From assembly GCF_006658505.1 (NCBI RefSeq), contig NZ_VFUZ01000025.1, positions 16,007-80,006 of the forward strand: a stretch of DNA of 64,000 nucleotides, written 5' to 3'. Under the pieces are notes generated by a model. The model had not been told where the DNA came from. It worked only from the letters and a program-made list of their open reading frames with translations, and ran no database searches. The position numbers and the translations under genes are program-made. Source of the DNA: Mesorhizobium sp. B2-4-15 (lineage in GTDB: Bacteria; Pseudomonadota; Alphaproteobacteria; Rhizobiales; Rhizobiaceae). Of this stretch, positions 33,782-45,111 are shown piece by piece (within the stretch, counting starts at the first letter, position 1; each line of letters opens with the position of its first letter).

Positions 33782-34120
33782 TCAGCCGAGCCTTTCCACA
33801 TAAACCTTGATGCGGCCACCGCAGGACAGGCCAACCTGCCAGGCGGTCTCATCGGCGACGCCGAACTCCATCATCCTTGCCTTGCCGGAGCCGATGACGT
33901 CCATCGCCTCGGTCACCACCGCGCCCTCGACACAGCCGCCCGAAACGGAGCCGTGGAAATTGCCGTCCGCGTCGATGACGAGGTGGCTGCCGACCGGGCG
34001 TGGCGCCGAACCCCAGGTCTCGACCACGGTCGCGATGGCGACATCCTTGCCTTCCTTCATCCAGCCTTCCGCGATGATCAGCGGATCGCGGGCCTCATCG
34101 AGATAAATGCTGTCGCTCAT
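33782..34120 (-). CDS. XdhC-like protein, N-terminal half
   Basis: 112 residues from ATG 34120. It shows the XdhC/CoxF N-domain: WMKEGKDVAIATVVETWGSAPRPVGSHLVI and DGNFHGSVSGGCVEGAVVTEA, ending GLSCGGRIKVYVERLG, with the conserved Cys residues in SGGCVEG and LSCGG that are proposed to carry the Mo-cofactor. It is expected to act with the following Rossmann half. The 50-base gap to the VWA gene is the largest in the operon. Confidence 0.9.
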   Translation of the reverse strand: MSDSIYLDEARDPLIIAEGWMKEGKDVAIATVVETWGSAPRPVGSHLVIDADGNFHGSVSGGCVEGAVVTEAMDVIGSGKARMMEFGVADETAWQVGLSCGGRIKVYVERLG

Positions 34121-34170
34121 CGTTGCTTCTCTCAGGGGTCTGTTTTTCCAAGGAGCCGAGAAACATATGG

Positions 34171-35421
34171 CTATGCGGCGCGCCTCGCGCCAGCATCCAT
34201 CCATCGGCGGGGATCGACGGAAAGCGCCGATTTCTTGTCCAGCGAGGCGCAGAGGTCGGCGAGCGCGTCGAGATTGTGCACCGAGCGGAATTCATCGACG
34301 TGCGGCAGCATCGCCTTGACGCCGCGAGCGCGTGCCTGAAAACCGTCAAAGCGCAGCAATGGGTTCAGCCAGATCAGCCGTCTGCAGGATTTATGCAGCC
34401 GCTCCATCTCCTCCGAAAGGCCGGCGACATCGTCGCGCTCCAGCCCGTCGGTGATCAGAAGCACGACCGCGCCCTGTCCCAGCACACGCCGCGACCATGT
34501 CAGATTGAACTCGGCCAGCGCATCGCCGATGCGGGTGCCGCCGGACCAGTCCTTGACCGCCACCGAACAATCGGCGAGCGCCGCATCGGGATCGCGATGG
34601 CGCATTTGCCGCGTCAGATTGGTCAGCCTGGTGCCAAAGACGAAGGTGTGAACGCGTCGGCGTTTTTCCGTCAGCGCGTGCAGGAAATGCAGGAAGATGC
34701 GCGTGTATTGGCTCATCGAACCAGAAATGTCGGCCAGCACCACCAGCGGCGGGTGGACCTCACGGACCGAGCGGAATTTCGGCAGGATCAACTCGCCGCC
34801 GGTGCGCGCGGCCGAGCGCATCATGGCGCGCGGATCGATGCGGCGGCCATGCGCATCGGCCTTGAAGCGCCTTGTCCGCACCATATCGACGGGCAGCCGC
34901 AACTCGGCGATCGCCTTCCTGGCGTCGGCCATCTCGGCGGCATTCATCTGGGCAAAATCCTTGCCCCGCAACACCTCGTTACCGGAAAATGTGAAGCGGG
35001 CATCGACCTCGATCTCGGGAACTTCCCGCGGCGGCTGGTTCTTGTGGTGGCCTTCGAACATCGCCTGGGCGACACGGTTTTCAGCCGCGCGCGGCTTCTG
35101 CTTCTCCCTGACGTCGGGCGCCACCGGCGAAAACATCGCCAGCAGTTTTTCGATCAGTTCGCGCGACTTCCAGAACAGCCGGAAAGCCTCGTCGAAGGTG
35201 GGGTGATCCTCATGTCGTGAGACCAGCACGGCATGCAGCGTCCAGTAGAAATCATCGCGCGAGCCGATGCCGGCGGCGAGCACCGCCTCGATCGCGTCCT
35301 TGACCGAGGCCGGCCCGACCCGCATGCCGGCCTTGCGCAAGATGCGGGCAAAATAGACGATGTTGTCGGCGATGCGGCCGTCCGCCGTTGCCTCTCTGGG
35401 GTCTGGACGCGGCGCCTTCAT
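34171..35421 (-). CDS. CoxE-like VWA domain protein
   Basis: 416 residues. The N-terminal DUF58/CoxE-type helical part (VYFARILRKAGMRVGPASV) is followed by a von Willebrand A domain with a metal-ion-dependent adhesion site DISGSMS (Asp231, Ser233, Ser235), the threonine region SGGTRIGDAL and the aspartate of LLITDGLERDD. CoxE works with the MoxR-type ATPase CoxD in inserting or rearranging the metal centre of CO dehydrogenase. It is encoded directly after the ATPase with a five-base gap. Confidence 0.92.
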   Translation of the reverse strand: MKAPRPDPREATADGRIADNIVYFARILRKAGMRVGPASVKDAIEAVLAAGIGSRDDFYWTLHAVLVSRHEDHPTFDEAFRLFWKSRELIEKLLAMFSPVAPDVREKQKPRAAENRVAQAMFEGHHKNQPPREVPEIEVDARFTFSGNEVLRGKDFAQMNAAEMADARKAIAELRLPVDMVRTRRFKADAHGRRIDPRAMMRSAARTGGELILPKFRSVREVHPPLVVLADISGSMSQYTRIFLHFLHALTEKRRRVHTFVFGTRLTNLTRQMRHRDPDAALADCSVAVKDWSGGTRIGDALAEFNLTWSRRVLGQGAVVLLITDGLERDDVAGLSEEMERLHKSCRRLIWLNPLLRFDGFQARARGVKAMLPHVDEFRSVHNLDALADLCASLDKKSALSVDPRRWMDAGARRAA

Positions 35422-35426
35422 TGCGG

Positions 35427-36352
<926 letters not shown>

Positions 36353-36356
<4 letters not shown>

Positions 36357-36880
36357 TCCTTCTCCGTGGGCGCCGCTGCCCCACTGTCCAGAACGTGGTA
36401 GCCGCGTGCGTGATAGATCAGCGGCCGCAAATTATCGCCCATGCGTAGGCCTGTCACCTTGCCAAAAAGCACACGATGGGTCGCCAGATCCTTGGTGTCG
36501 ATCAGTTCGCAATCGAACACCGCGAGCGCGCCCTTCAACGTCGGCGCGCCGGTGGAAATCACGTCCCATTCGCCGAGCGCGAAACGCTCCTCGACCGGCA
36601 GGCCGGTGATGCCAGAAAACCCAATCGACAGCGGCTGCTGGTGCGACGCCAGCGTGTTCAAGGCAAATCTACCGTTCTTCACGAAAGGCTCGTTCTTGGG
36701 ATTCTCGCGGTTGAGGCAGACCAGGATGGTCGGCGGCGTGTCCGATACCGAACAGGCAGCAATCACCGTCGCGCCACGCTTGCCCGCCGGCCCGTCCGTG
36801 GTGACCACATGGACGTGACCGGCAAAATGGCTCATCGCGTCGCGATAGGCCTGCGGTCCAATATCGTTCTTCTTCAGCAC
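36353..36880 (-). CDS. Flavin reductase-like protein (HpaC/RutF type)
   Basis: 175 residues from GTG 36880 with a weak ribosome site. The FMN-binding split barrel is shown by MSHFAGHVHVVTTDGPAGKRGATVIAACSVSDTPPTILVCLNR, NGRFALNTLASHQ, and a terminal LIYHARGYHVLD. It would reduce FMN/FAD with NAD(P)H, often for a two-component monooxygenase. Here it heads an operon of molybdenum-hydroxylase maturation genes; it may supply reduced flavin to the unknown enzyme or act independently. It is divergent from a periplasmic binding protein gene. Confidence 0.88.
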
Positions 36881-37061
36881 CGGAATTTTCCACAGCCAGA
36901 AACCCTACCGCTATATATGGCCAGACATGACATGCCACAAGCGAAGTGCTTGGCCCATATCCCTGAATTCGCGTGTTGCACCAAGGCCGGGCAGCCTTTA
37001 GGTCTTGGATGGATTGATGCCTGCGCTGTTATTCGCGGGCTTGGAGGGACTCTTCGAAAGG

Positions 37062-38132
37062 ATGCGATCCGGGGCAACGATATCCGCACTGGCCTGGCTG
37101 CTCGTGGCCAGCACGGCCAGCGCTGAGACGCTCACCGTCGGCGTCGCCGCGCCCCTGTCGGGACCATCGGCCATCCTCGGCAAGCAGATCGAGACCGGCG
37201 CCGAACTTGCGGCGGAAGCAAACGGCATCGAACTCAAGACCGAGGACGACGCCTGCACCGCCGATGGCGGCGCGGCCGCGGCCAGGAGCTTCGCGGCGGC
37301 CAAGGTCGGTATCGTGGTCGGCTTCCTCTGCACAGAGGCGATCGAGGCGGCGTTGCCGATCCTGAAGGACGCCAATATTCCGGTCATCACCGTCGGCGTG
37401 CGCACCGAAAGTCTGACCGACCGCCGCGCCAAGACCGGCTGGCCGGTCTATCGCCTCGGGCCGCGCGGCGACGATGAGCGCAACGCCGTTGCTTCCGCCC
37501 TCATCCACCTGTGGCAGAACGAACTGTTCGCCATCATTGATGACGGCACCATCTATGGCCGCGAGATCGCCGAGACATTTCGCGCGGCGGCGGAACAGGC
37601 GGCGCTGAAACCTGTGTTTGTCGACACGTTCCGGCCACAGCTCGACAACCAGATCGGCCTCGTCGGCCGGCTGAAAAAGGCCGGCGCCACCCACGTCTTT
37701 GCCGGCGGTGACGGCGATGACATCGCGATCATGGGCCGGGATGCCGCGCAGCTTCAGGCGGGTATCGTCTTTGCCGGCGGCGAAAATCTGCGCACGCCGC
37801 CGAACAACGTTCCCTACGCAGCGGGCACGCTGATGATCGCGCCGCCCGAATGGGCCGATGTCGCCGATCGCAAAGTGCTGGAAAGCTTTTCCGCCCGAAA
37901 GATCGTGCCGGACGGCTACACGCTGCCGGCCTACGCAGCGGTTGAGATCGCCAAGGCGGCGTCAGCCTTGTCCGAGAGCTCGGGACAGCCGCTCGCCGAC
38001 GCCCTGACCGGGCATGATTTCACCACCGCGATCGGCCCGATCCGCTTCGATGCCAAGGGCGACCTCAACCAGAGCCTTTACCGCGTCTTCCGCTTCGACG
38101 GCACGCGCTTCGTGCCCCTGGAAAGCAACTGA
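37062..38132 (+). CDS. Branched-chain amino acid-type ABC transporter substrate-binding protein
   Basis: 356 residues from ATG 37062, which gives a signal peptide (ISALAWLLVASTASA/ETL); an ATG at 37017-37020 in another register or the upstream in-frame start would bury it. The LivK-type periplasmic-binding fold is shown by TLTVGVAAPLSGPSAILGKQIETGAEL, VVGFLCTEAIEAALPIL, and VDTFRPQLDNQIGLVGRLK. No Liv permeases or ATPases adjoin it, so it would depend on a transporter elsewhere or be a sensor. It overlaps the next gene by one base (TGATG). Confidence 0.88.
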   Translation: MRSGATISALAWLLVASTASAETLTVGVAAPLSGPSAILGKQIETGAELAAEANGIELKTEDDACTADGGAAAARSFAAAKVGIVVGFLCTEAIEAALPILKDANIPVITVGVRTESLTDRRAKTGWPVYRLGPRGDDERNAVASALIHLWQNELFAIIDDGTIYGREIAETFRAAAEQAALKPVFVDTFRPQLDNQIGLVGRLKKAGATHVFAGGDGDDIAIMGRDAAQLQAGIVFAGGENLRTPPNNVPYAAGTLMIAPPEWADVADRKVLESFSARKIVPDGYTLPAYAAVEIAKAASALSESSGQPLADALTGHDFTTAIGPIRFDAKGDLNQSLYRVFRFDGTRFVPLESN

Positions 38133-39154
38133 TGTTCCGCACCGGTCCGCGCAATCTGATCACCGATGTCGCCGGCCTGCGCGTCGGCAACGCGTCCGAT
38201 ACGAGACTGAAATCCGGCGTGACGGCTGTGCTTTGCGACGAGCCGGCGGTGGCTGGTGTACAGATCCTGGGCGGTGCGCCAGGCACACGCGAGACGGACC
38301 TTCTCGAACCGCACAATTCGGTGGAGACGGTCCATGCCGTGGTGCTTTCGGGCGGCTCGGCGTTCGGCCTCGACGCGGCGTCCGGCGTGCAGGGCGCGCT
38401 GCGCAAGCGCGGCATCGGCTTCGAGGTCGGCGGCTTTCGGGTGCCGATCGTGCCGGCCGCGATCCTGTTCGATCTGCGCAATGGCGGCGACAAGGATTGG
38501 GAGCGTTATCCCCCGTACCGGGATCTCGGCTACGAGGCGGCGCAATCCGCCGCGACCGATTTCCAACTCGGCACCACCGGCGCCGGCACCGGCGCGCTGA
38601 CCGCAGGGCTGAAAGGCGGCCTGGGCTCAGCCTCGACCCTGCTGGACAGTGGCGTCACCATCGGTGCGCTGGCCGCCGTCAACCCGACCGGATCGGTCAC
38701 AGTCAGCCGCACCCGCCATTTTTGGGCGGCGCCGTTCGAAATCGGTGACGAATTCGGTGGGCAGGGATACCCCTCACCAATGCCGGACGATGCGAAGAGC
38801 ATCTTGCTGAAGTTTCGCGACAAGTATGCCGGGCAGCAGATGGAAACCGGTGGCAACACCACCATCGCCGTCATTGCCACGGATGCGATCCTCACCAAGG
38901 CCGCGGCAAAACGCCTGGCGATGTCGGCGCATGACGGCTTCGTACGCGCCATCTGGCCGACCCACACGCCAGCCGACGGTGATCTGGTGTTCGCGCTGGC
39001 GACGGGCAAGAGCGGCATCCGGCTCGAAGCCGATGCGGCAATCGACCTCTATGCCGCGGCCGGCGCCACCATGGCGCGCGCCATCAGCCGCGGCGTGTTT
39101 GCCGCGACGCCAGCCGACAATGATCTGTTTCCCGTCTGGTCGTCGCGTCGCTAA
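38132..39154 (+). CDS. P1 family peptidase (DmpA-like aminopeptidase)
   Basis: 340 residues. The DmpA/BapA fold is clear: NLITDVAGLRVGNASD (start), AVVLSGGSAFGLDAASGV, GTTGAGTGALTAGLKGG, and the autoprocessing site GGNTTIAVIATDA near residues 241-251. There the chain is normally cut before a Ser/Thr that becomes the nucleophile (Thr243 here). Family members hydrolyse N-terminal amino acids of small peptides or beta-peptides in the cytoplasm. It is translationally coupled to the binding-protein gene, suggesting peptide or amide uptake followed by hydrolysis, and is followed by a strong terminator. Confidence 0.92.
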   Translation: MFRTGPRNLITDVAGLRVGNASDTRLKSGVTAVLCDEPAVAGVQILGGAPGTRETDLLEPHNSVETVHAVVLSGGSAFGLDAASGVQGALRKRGIGFEVGGFRVPIVPAAILFDLRNGGDKDWERYPPYRDLGYEAAQSAATDFQLGTTGAGTGALTAGLKGGLGSASTLLDSGVTIGALAAVNPTGSVTVSRTRHFWAAPFEIGDEFGGQGYPSPMPDDAKSILLKFRDKYAGQQMETGGNTTIAVIATDAILTKAAAKRLAMSAHDGFVRAIWPTHTPADGDLVFALATGKSGIRLEADAAIDLYAAAGATMARAISRGVFAATPADNDLFPVWSSRR

Positions 39155-39190
39155 AACGGGTTGCCGTTCACGCAAACGGCAACCCGTTCT
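39155..39190 (+). terminator. Rho-independent-like terminator after the P1 peptidase
   Basis: A perfect 14-bp stem (AACGGGTTGCCGTT / AACGGCAACCCGTT) with a six-base loop starts right at the stop codon and is followed by TCTATCTC. AAAA on the left side could also serve the opposite strand. Confidence 0.8.
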
Positions 39191-39240
39191 ATCTCGTTGT
39201 GTTGACGCAATCCCGAATGGGATTGGCCGAAGCCGTCAAA

Positions 39241-39495
39241 TCAGACCGGATCGGATTTTTCTTCCTCGAACGTCACCGCGACATCCGAGTTCGCCGATAG
39301 CCACACCTTCTTGCCATCGACCTCGGCAACCAGGGCCAGAGGGATATAATGATGATGGCCTTTGTGGGCGCCCTCGCCGCTGTCAGCCTTGGTCAGCTTG
39401 ATACGCTGGCCGTCGACCTTGTCGACGGTGCCCAGATGCACGCCATCGGCACCGACGACTTCCATATGCTCACGAATTTTGCTGGTGACGGTCAT
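39241..39495 (-). CDS. DUF2171 family protein
   Basis: 84 residues from ATG 39495 with GGAGAA upstream. The domain reads KIREHMEVVGADGVHLGTVD, KVDGQRIKLTKADSG and HYIPLALVAEVDGKKVWLS, a PRC-barrel-like small beta fold often found in alphaproteobacterial general-stress proteins. The polar tail EEEKSDPV is soluble. Function unknown. It is convergent with the P1 peptidase operon. Confidence 0.88.
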   Translation of the reverse strand: MTVTSKIREHMEVVGADGVHLGTVDKVDGQRIKLTKADSGEGAHKGHHHYIPLALVAEVDGKKVWLSANSDVAVTFEEEKSDPV

Positions 39496-39499
39496 GGTG

Positions 39500-39820
39500 G
39501 TTCTCCGTTGGGGACTGCCGACAATAACAAATGACGAGCCGTTTGGATGCATTTTTTGGCGAACGACATTTGATACGGCCGTCGAACCGACCGCCAGATC
39601 GAATGCCTTGCAATACCGATCCCCACCATGCCGACTGGTATGCACCCGTCTTCACCTCATCCGGGCTTTCAGCTCGTCTTCACTTTGGCGCTCCATCATT
39701 TCGTGGTGCTGGGTATCCCGGCTCTGTTTGCCACCAGCATCTGCTTTGCGCGGCAGCGACGTTGAGCATTTTGCCCACCTCTGATAGGACGCGGCCAACG
39801 CAACGCGAAGCTGGAAATCG
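39500..39820. other. Intergenic region upstream of purB, no gene seen
   Basis: About 330 bases between the DUF2171 start and purB. Short open frames on both strands lack ribosome sites and recognisable families. A loose promoter-like pair (TTGAGC, 17 bases, TAGGAC) lies near 39755-39790, before purB. No large repeat or hairpin was found. Confidence 0.4.
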
Positions 39821-39826
39821 ATCCAT

Positions 39827-41134
<1,308 letters not shown>

Positions 41135-41146
41135 GGCGAGCTTTCC

Positions 41147-41200
41147 TTCTCCTCGTCACTATACGGGGAGAAAGACGCTGTCGCCGACGGTTTCGCCAAC
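41147..41200. repeat. Partial palindromic repeat, copy 4
   Basis: TTCTCC-t-CG / CGGGGAGAA around TCACTATA (41147-41172) matches the arm tips of copy 3, and the next bases contain the core piece GGTTTCGCCAAC. The second arm is missing. It sits between purB and the convergent VOC gene, where it could work as a terminator in both directions. Confidence 0.7.
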
Positions 41201-41210
41201 CAACTGCCGA

Positions 41211-42023
41211 TCAGGCCTTGCCGGGGACTGTCCTGATGATCGTGCCCCAAGGGTCTTCGCGGGTCGTTTCGCTGGCCACGTTGTCTGAGCGCATCTCGAC
41301 CCAGGCAAGGCCCGAGCGGGACGGGTCGCGGCGGCCGGCGCCGGCGCTCTGCCAGGCATTGGCACCGATATGGTGATGGTAATGGCCTGACGACAGGAAC
41401 ACCGCCTGGCCGCCATATTTGGCCACCGTGTCGAAGCCGAATTCCTGATTCCACCAGGCCTCGGCCTCTTCCGGTCTGCCGACGCGCAGGTGGACGTGAC
41501 CAACAATGCTGTTTTCTGGCGCGCCCTGCCAGCCCGCATCGCCGGCCGGCACTTCGGCGACGACAGAAGGAATGTTCAGCCGCTCGGTCGCCATGGCGAT
41601 CCTATCGCTGTTCCACGTCCAGTCCTGTGGACGGCGGTCGGCGTAGATCTCGATGCCGTTGCCCTCGGGGTCGGTCAGGTAGAGCGCTTCGCTGACCAGA
41701 TGGTCCGAAGCACCCTCGACGGCGATCTTGTCTGATATGGCGTGGTTGATCCAACGGCCGAGATCGGCACGGCTGGGGAGCAGGAAAGCCGTGTGGAACA
41801 GGCCGGCGCTGCGCGGATCGTCCGGCTTGGCGGAAGCATCCGGCTCGAGGACAAGCAATGGACGGTTGGCGGCACCAAGGGTGATCGCGCCGTCGGCCCG
41901 GCTCAATTCCTGAAGGCCGACAACCCGGCGGTAATAAGCAGCGAGGCTTTCGGCATCGCGCGCCTTCAGCCCGACACGGGCAACGCTCACCGGCGTGGTG
42001 GCGGCAAATGGCAGTTCGCTCAT
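41211..42023 (-). CDS. Two-domain VOC (glyoxalase/extradiol dioxygenase-like) protein
   Basis: 270 residues from ATG 42023, supported by GGAGAC upstream (a longer frame exists without support). Two VOC modules are visible: residues 10-130 (VARVGLKARDAESLAAYYRR, GLFHTAFLL, GNGIEIYADRR) and 165-270 (NSIVGHVHLRVGRPEEAEAW, GHYHHHIGANAW). Probable metal ligands His (FHTAF), His (GHVHLRV) and Glu (GIEIYADR) fit catechol 2,3-dioxygenase-like proteins, which include many with unknown reactions. The single-copy gene is convergent with purB. Confidence 0.88.
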   Translation of the reverse strand: MSELPFAATTPVSVARVGLKARDAESLAAYYRRVVGLQELSRADGAITLGAANRPLLVLEPDASAKPDDPRSAGLFHTAFLLPSRADLGRWINHAISDKIAVEGASDHLVSEALYLTDPEGNGIEIYADRRPQDWTWNSDRIAMATERLNIPSVVAEVPAGDAGWQGAPENSIVGHVHLRVGRPEEAEAWWNQEFGFDTVAKYGGQAVFLSSGHYHHHIGANAWQSAGAGRRDPSRSGLAWVEMRSDNVASETTREDPWGTIIRTVPGKA

Positions 42024-42265
42024 TCTTGTCTCCGTTTTGGCAACGCTTGAGGAAGCTCCCAAGCCAGGAACCCGGCGCCGCCGATCATTGTACGTCGTGT
42101 CAGCGCCAAAATCCCGGTCCTCCACGGCTGGTTCTCCAGACGACAGATCGTCCATCGCGATCGTTCACACAAGGCGGCGAAAAGCGAACATGGTGTTCAC
42201 CATTACGAACAGGAGCGCGTCGATCAATGGTTGCATGAGGCAATCGCGCTCGCTATCTCAGCGCC

Positions 42266-42814
42266 ATGAAAGTCAAAGACGCAGATATTCTGATCGTTCC
42301 GGGCTACACCAATTCCGGACCCGAGCATTGGCAGACCCGCTGGCAATCGAAACTGTCGACGGCGCGGCGCGTCGAGCAGGCGGAGTGGTCGAAACCGGTG
42401 CGCGAGGACTGGACGGCGAGCGTGGCCAAGGCGGTCAACGAGGCCGAGAGACCGGTGGTCATCGTCGCTCATTCGCTCGGTGTCGCGGCGGCCGTGCAGG
42501 CCATGCCGCAATTCGTGAAGCCGGTCGCCGGGGCCTTTTTGGTGGCGCCGCCCGATGTCGCGAACCCCAAGATCAAGCCGAAGCATCTGATGACCTTCGG
42601 CCCCTACCCGCGCGAGCCGTTGCCTTTTCCCTCGATCGTGATCGCCAGCCGCAACGACCCGTTCTGCGCCTTCGATGTCGCCGAGGACATTGCCGGCGCC
42701 TGGGGCTCGCTGTTTATCGATGCCGGCGAGACCGGTCATCTCAATGCGGATTCAGGCTTTGGCCCTTGGCCCGAGGGATCGATGACCTTCGCCAAGTTCC
42801 TGACCGAACTCTGA
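42266..42814 (+). CDS. RBBP9/YdeN-like alpha/beta hydrolase
   Basis: 182 residues. The compact hydrolase fold of the RBBP9/YdeN family is shown by ILIVPGYTNSGPEHWQTRWQ, the nucleophile VAHSLGVAAAV (Ser about 75), ASRNDPFC (Asp) and GETGHLNADSGFGPWP (His). Members are serine hydrolases of unclear natural substrate. No signal peptide; cytoplasmic. It is divergent from the VOC gene, with the promoters in the 240-base gap. Confidence 0.9.
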   Translation: MKVKDADILIVPGYTNSGPEHWQTRWQSKLSTARRVEQAEWSKPVREDWTASVAKAVNEAERPVVIVAHSLGVAAAVQAMPQFVKPVAGAFLVAPPDVANPKIKPKHLMTFGPYPREPLPFPSIVIASRNDPFCAFDVAEDIAGAWGSLFIDAGETGHLNADSGFGPWPEGSMTFAKFLTEL

Positions 42815-42983
42815 CATATGGCCAAACTCTACGCCGAGGCAGCAATCAAACCGCGGACCTGAAATAAACAATAATTTAAGGTAACCCGCGTTTATTTGCC
42901 ATGCTAGCGCATCCGCTTGTTGAACGTATATTTTAGAGCGGACTTAAATAAGTATTATTCATATTCAGTCAAAGGGCCAATGC

Positions 42984-44150
42984 TTGCGCAAGGATACCTC
43001 CCTGGAATTCTTGAGAGGTGTCGCGGCGCTTGTTGTTTTGAATGGGCATAACTTGGCTGCTTTTGCTCCGTCGGCAAACGGCACCGGAGACGCCGCTGCG
43101 CAATCGCTCAAAACAAGTCCGGCTTTCGTCGCCTTCAATGGTGCCTCCGCCGTCTATCTGTTTTTCGTTCTGTCTTCCTATGTGCTTGTGAAGCGTTATT
43201 TTCAGACCCGCAAAGCAGAATACCTGCGGCTGGCTGCGATCAAGCGCCTGCCACGCCTGGCTGGCCCGGTGCTTGTTACGGCTCTGTCGTCCTGCCTTGT
43301 CTTCAAGCTCGATCTATATTTCTTCGAGGATGCGGCCGCCGTAACCCAATCGAAGTGGCTGAGCAGCTTCGGCAACGCTTCAAAGACACTTTCGCCGGAG
43401 ACCGCGAGTTTCGCCGACGCGTTCCTGCAGGGCGCTTGGCGGACATTCATTTTCGGCGACCAATATTATGACAGCAGCCTGTGGACCATGGTGGTCGAGT
43501 TCTGGGGGAGCATGCTGATCTTCGCCCTCGCCCCGATCATCTTTTTCCTCCAGGCCCGCTCGGCGCTGCTGTCCTGGTTCGGCGTCGCAATAGGCGTGTT
43601 CTTGGCGTTGCAAGTCAATTTCTACCTTTGTGCCTTTCCGGCCAGCCTGGTTCTCTATTCTCTTCTGGCCATGGAATTTCGCTCGAAGCCATGGGTAAGA
43701 GGTGCCTTGGTGACCGTTTCCCTGATGCTGCTGGGTTATGCTGGGAGTGCCGTGGGCATATACCGCCCTTTCGCCGTGCTTGAGATCGCGGTTTCCGATG
43801 TAGGCTTGCGGCAAGCCTGCGTGTCCATCCCGGCAAGCATCATGTTGGTCTACGCCATGCTGAGTGTGGAGAACCCGCCGTCATGGTTGTCGAGCAAGGC
43901 AGCACGTTTCCTGGGCGAAATGTCCTTCCCGCTCTATCTCGTGCATGTACCCGTCATCTGCTCATTGGGGTCATGGATGGTGCTGGCCAGCGGCTCCGCC
44001 GCACTCGCCACCGCCGCCACCATACTGGGTTCGATCGTCGCCGCGTTGCCGCTGATGGCCTTCAACAACTGGTGGGTCCAGGCACTCAACGCTCTGTTCA
44101 ACAAATTCAGACGCAGCGCGCCAGCCACGGCGGCGCCCGAAACGGCATGA
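42984..44150 (+). CDS. Acyltransferase 3 (OafA-like) membrane protein
   Basis: 388 residues from TTG 42984, preceded by AAAGGG; no ATG fits because the conserved start LEFLRGVAALVVLNGHN lies within the first 25 residues. About ten membrane helices follow. Family motifs: RGVAALVVLNGH (catalytic-type His), SAVYLFFVLSSYVLVKRYF, SLWTMVVEFWGSML and the later SFPLYLVHVPVICSLG. OafA-type enzymes O-acetylate surface polysaccharides or Nod factors. The upstream 120 bases are unusually AT-rich for this genome, which may signal acquired DNA. Confidence 0.88.
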   Translation: MRKDTSLEFLRGVAALVVLNGHNLAAFAPSANGTGDAAAQSLKTSPAFVAFNGASAVYLFFVLSSYVLVKRYFQTRKAEYLRLAAIKRLPRLAGPVLVTALSSCLVFKLDLYFFEDAAAVTQSKWLSSFGNASKTLSPETASFADAFLQGAWRTFIFGDQYYDSSLWTMVVEFWGSMLIFALAPIIFFLQARSALLSWFGVAIGVFLALQVNFYLCAFPASLVLYSLLAMEFRSKPWVRGALVTVSLMLLGYAGSAVGIYRPFAVLEIAVSDVGLRQACVSIPASIMLVYAMLSVENPPSWLSSKAARFLGEMSFPLYLVHVPVICSLGSWMVLASGSAALATAATILGSIVAALPLMAFNNWWVQALNALFNKFRRSAPATAAPETA

Positions 44151-44189
44151 CCACGCGACTCTTGTGGGAGCAATTCGTCCAGTCCGGAC

Positions 44190-44963
44190 TCAGGACCCGA
44201 TCGAGTCCCGCATGCTCTTCAGCAGGGACTTCGCGCCCAACGAAACCAGTGCATGCTCGGAGCCGGTGGCGAGCAGGCGATAGCCCATCGACACGACACG
44301 GCCGGTAATTGCCGGTTCGACGACATAGATCGCGGCATGTTTTCCGGCCTTGCGGGTGCGCTCGGCAACCGAGGCGACCGTCTCCATCATGCTCTCCAGT
44401 GTGGAATTGACCGTGGCGCCATTGGTCCAGGCGATCGAGAAATCGGACGGTCCGAGGAAAATGCCGTCAATGCCCGGCGTATCGAGAATGCCGTCGAGAG
44501 CATCGAGCGCGGCGCGCGTCTCGACCATTGCAAAAGCCATGGTGCGCTGATTGGTGCCGCGCAGCCATTCGGCTTGGTCGCCCTTTCCATGGCGCGGGAA
44601 GGCATAGGTCGGGCCCCATGAGCGCTCGCCGATCGGCGGATATTTCATGGCCGCCGCGAACAGCCTTGCGTCGGCGACCGAATTCACCATCGGCGCGATG
44701 ACCGCCTCGGCGCCGAAATCGAGCGCCCGGCTCGCCATGTCGAAACGGCCGACAGGAATGCGCACCAGCGCCGGCTTGTTTGCGGCGAGCACCGGCATGA
44801 GACCGCGAAGCACGCTGTCCTCGTGATGGCCGCCATGCTGCATGTCGAGCGTAACCGCATCGAATCCCTGTCTGGCGAGAATCTCGACGGTCAGGGCATC
44901 CGGCACGCCGGACCAGGCGGTAACCAGCGTTTCATCGGCGGCAAGGCGGGACTTCAGGGACAT
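44190..44963 (-). CDS. HpcH/HpaI family aldolase (HHED-type)
   Basis: 257 residues. The metal-dependent class II aldolase TIM barrel is shown by VTAWSGVPDALTVEILARQG, AVTLDMQHGG (His base region), ALVRIPVGRFDMASRALDFGAEAVIAP, AFAMVETRAALD (Glu metal ligand) and GIFLGPSDFSIAWT. Such enzymes cleave 4-hydroxy-2-oxo acids to pyruvate and an aldehyde. The natural substrate is unknown. It is convergent with the acyltransferase. Confidence 0.9.
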   Translation of the reverse strand: MSLKSRLAADETLVTAWSGVPDALTVEILARQGFDAVTLDMQHGGHHEDSVLRGLMPVLAANKPALVRIPVGRFDMASRALDFGAEAVIAPMVNSVADARLFAAAMKYPPIGERSWGPTYAFPRHGKGDQAEWLRGTNQRTMAFAMVETRAALDALDGILDTPGIDGIFLGPSDFSIAWTNGATVNSTLESMMETVASVAERTRKAGKHAAIYVVEPAITGRVVSMGYRLLATGSEHALVSLGAKSLLKSMRDSIGS

Positions 44964-45020
44964 CTAATCTCTTTCCTTGTTAACGTCGGCAGTTCAGCCG
45001 GAAAGCGCGACAAAGGCAAA

Positions 45021-45048
45021 GAAAAACCGCCCGGAACGGCCGGGCGGT
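45021..45048 (-). terminator. Terminator of the zeta-subunit gene
   Basis: On the minus strand, ACCGCCCGG pairs with CCGGGCGGT across five bases and is followed by TTTTTC. It lies 64 bases beyond the DUF1476 stop codon. Confidence 0.85.
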
Positions 45049-45111
45049 CGATTGGTCCAGTCATTCCTAGGTTTGTCGCAGACACTTTTGCGGAGCCTGC
45101 TTCGGCCCGGA

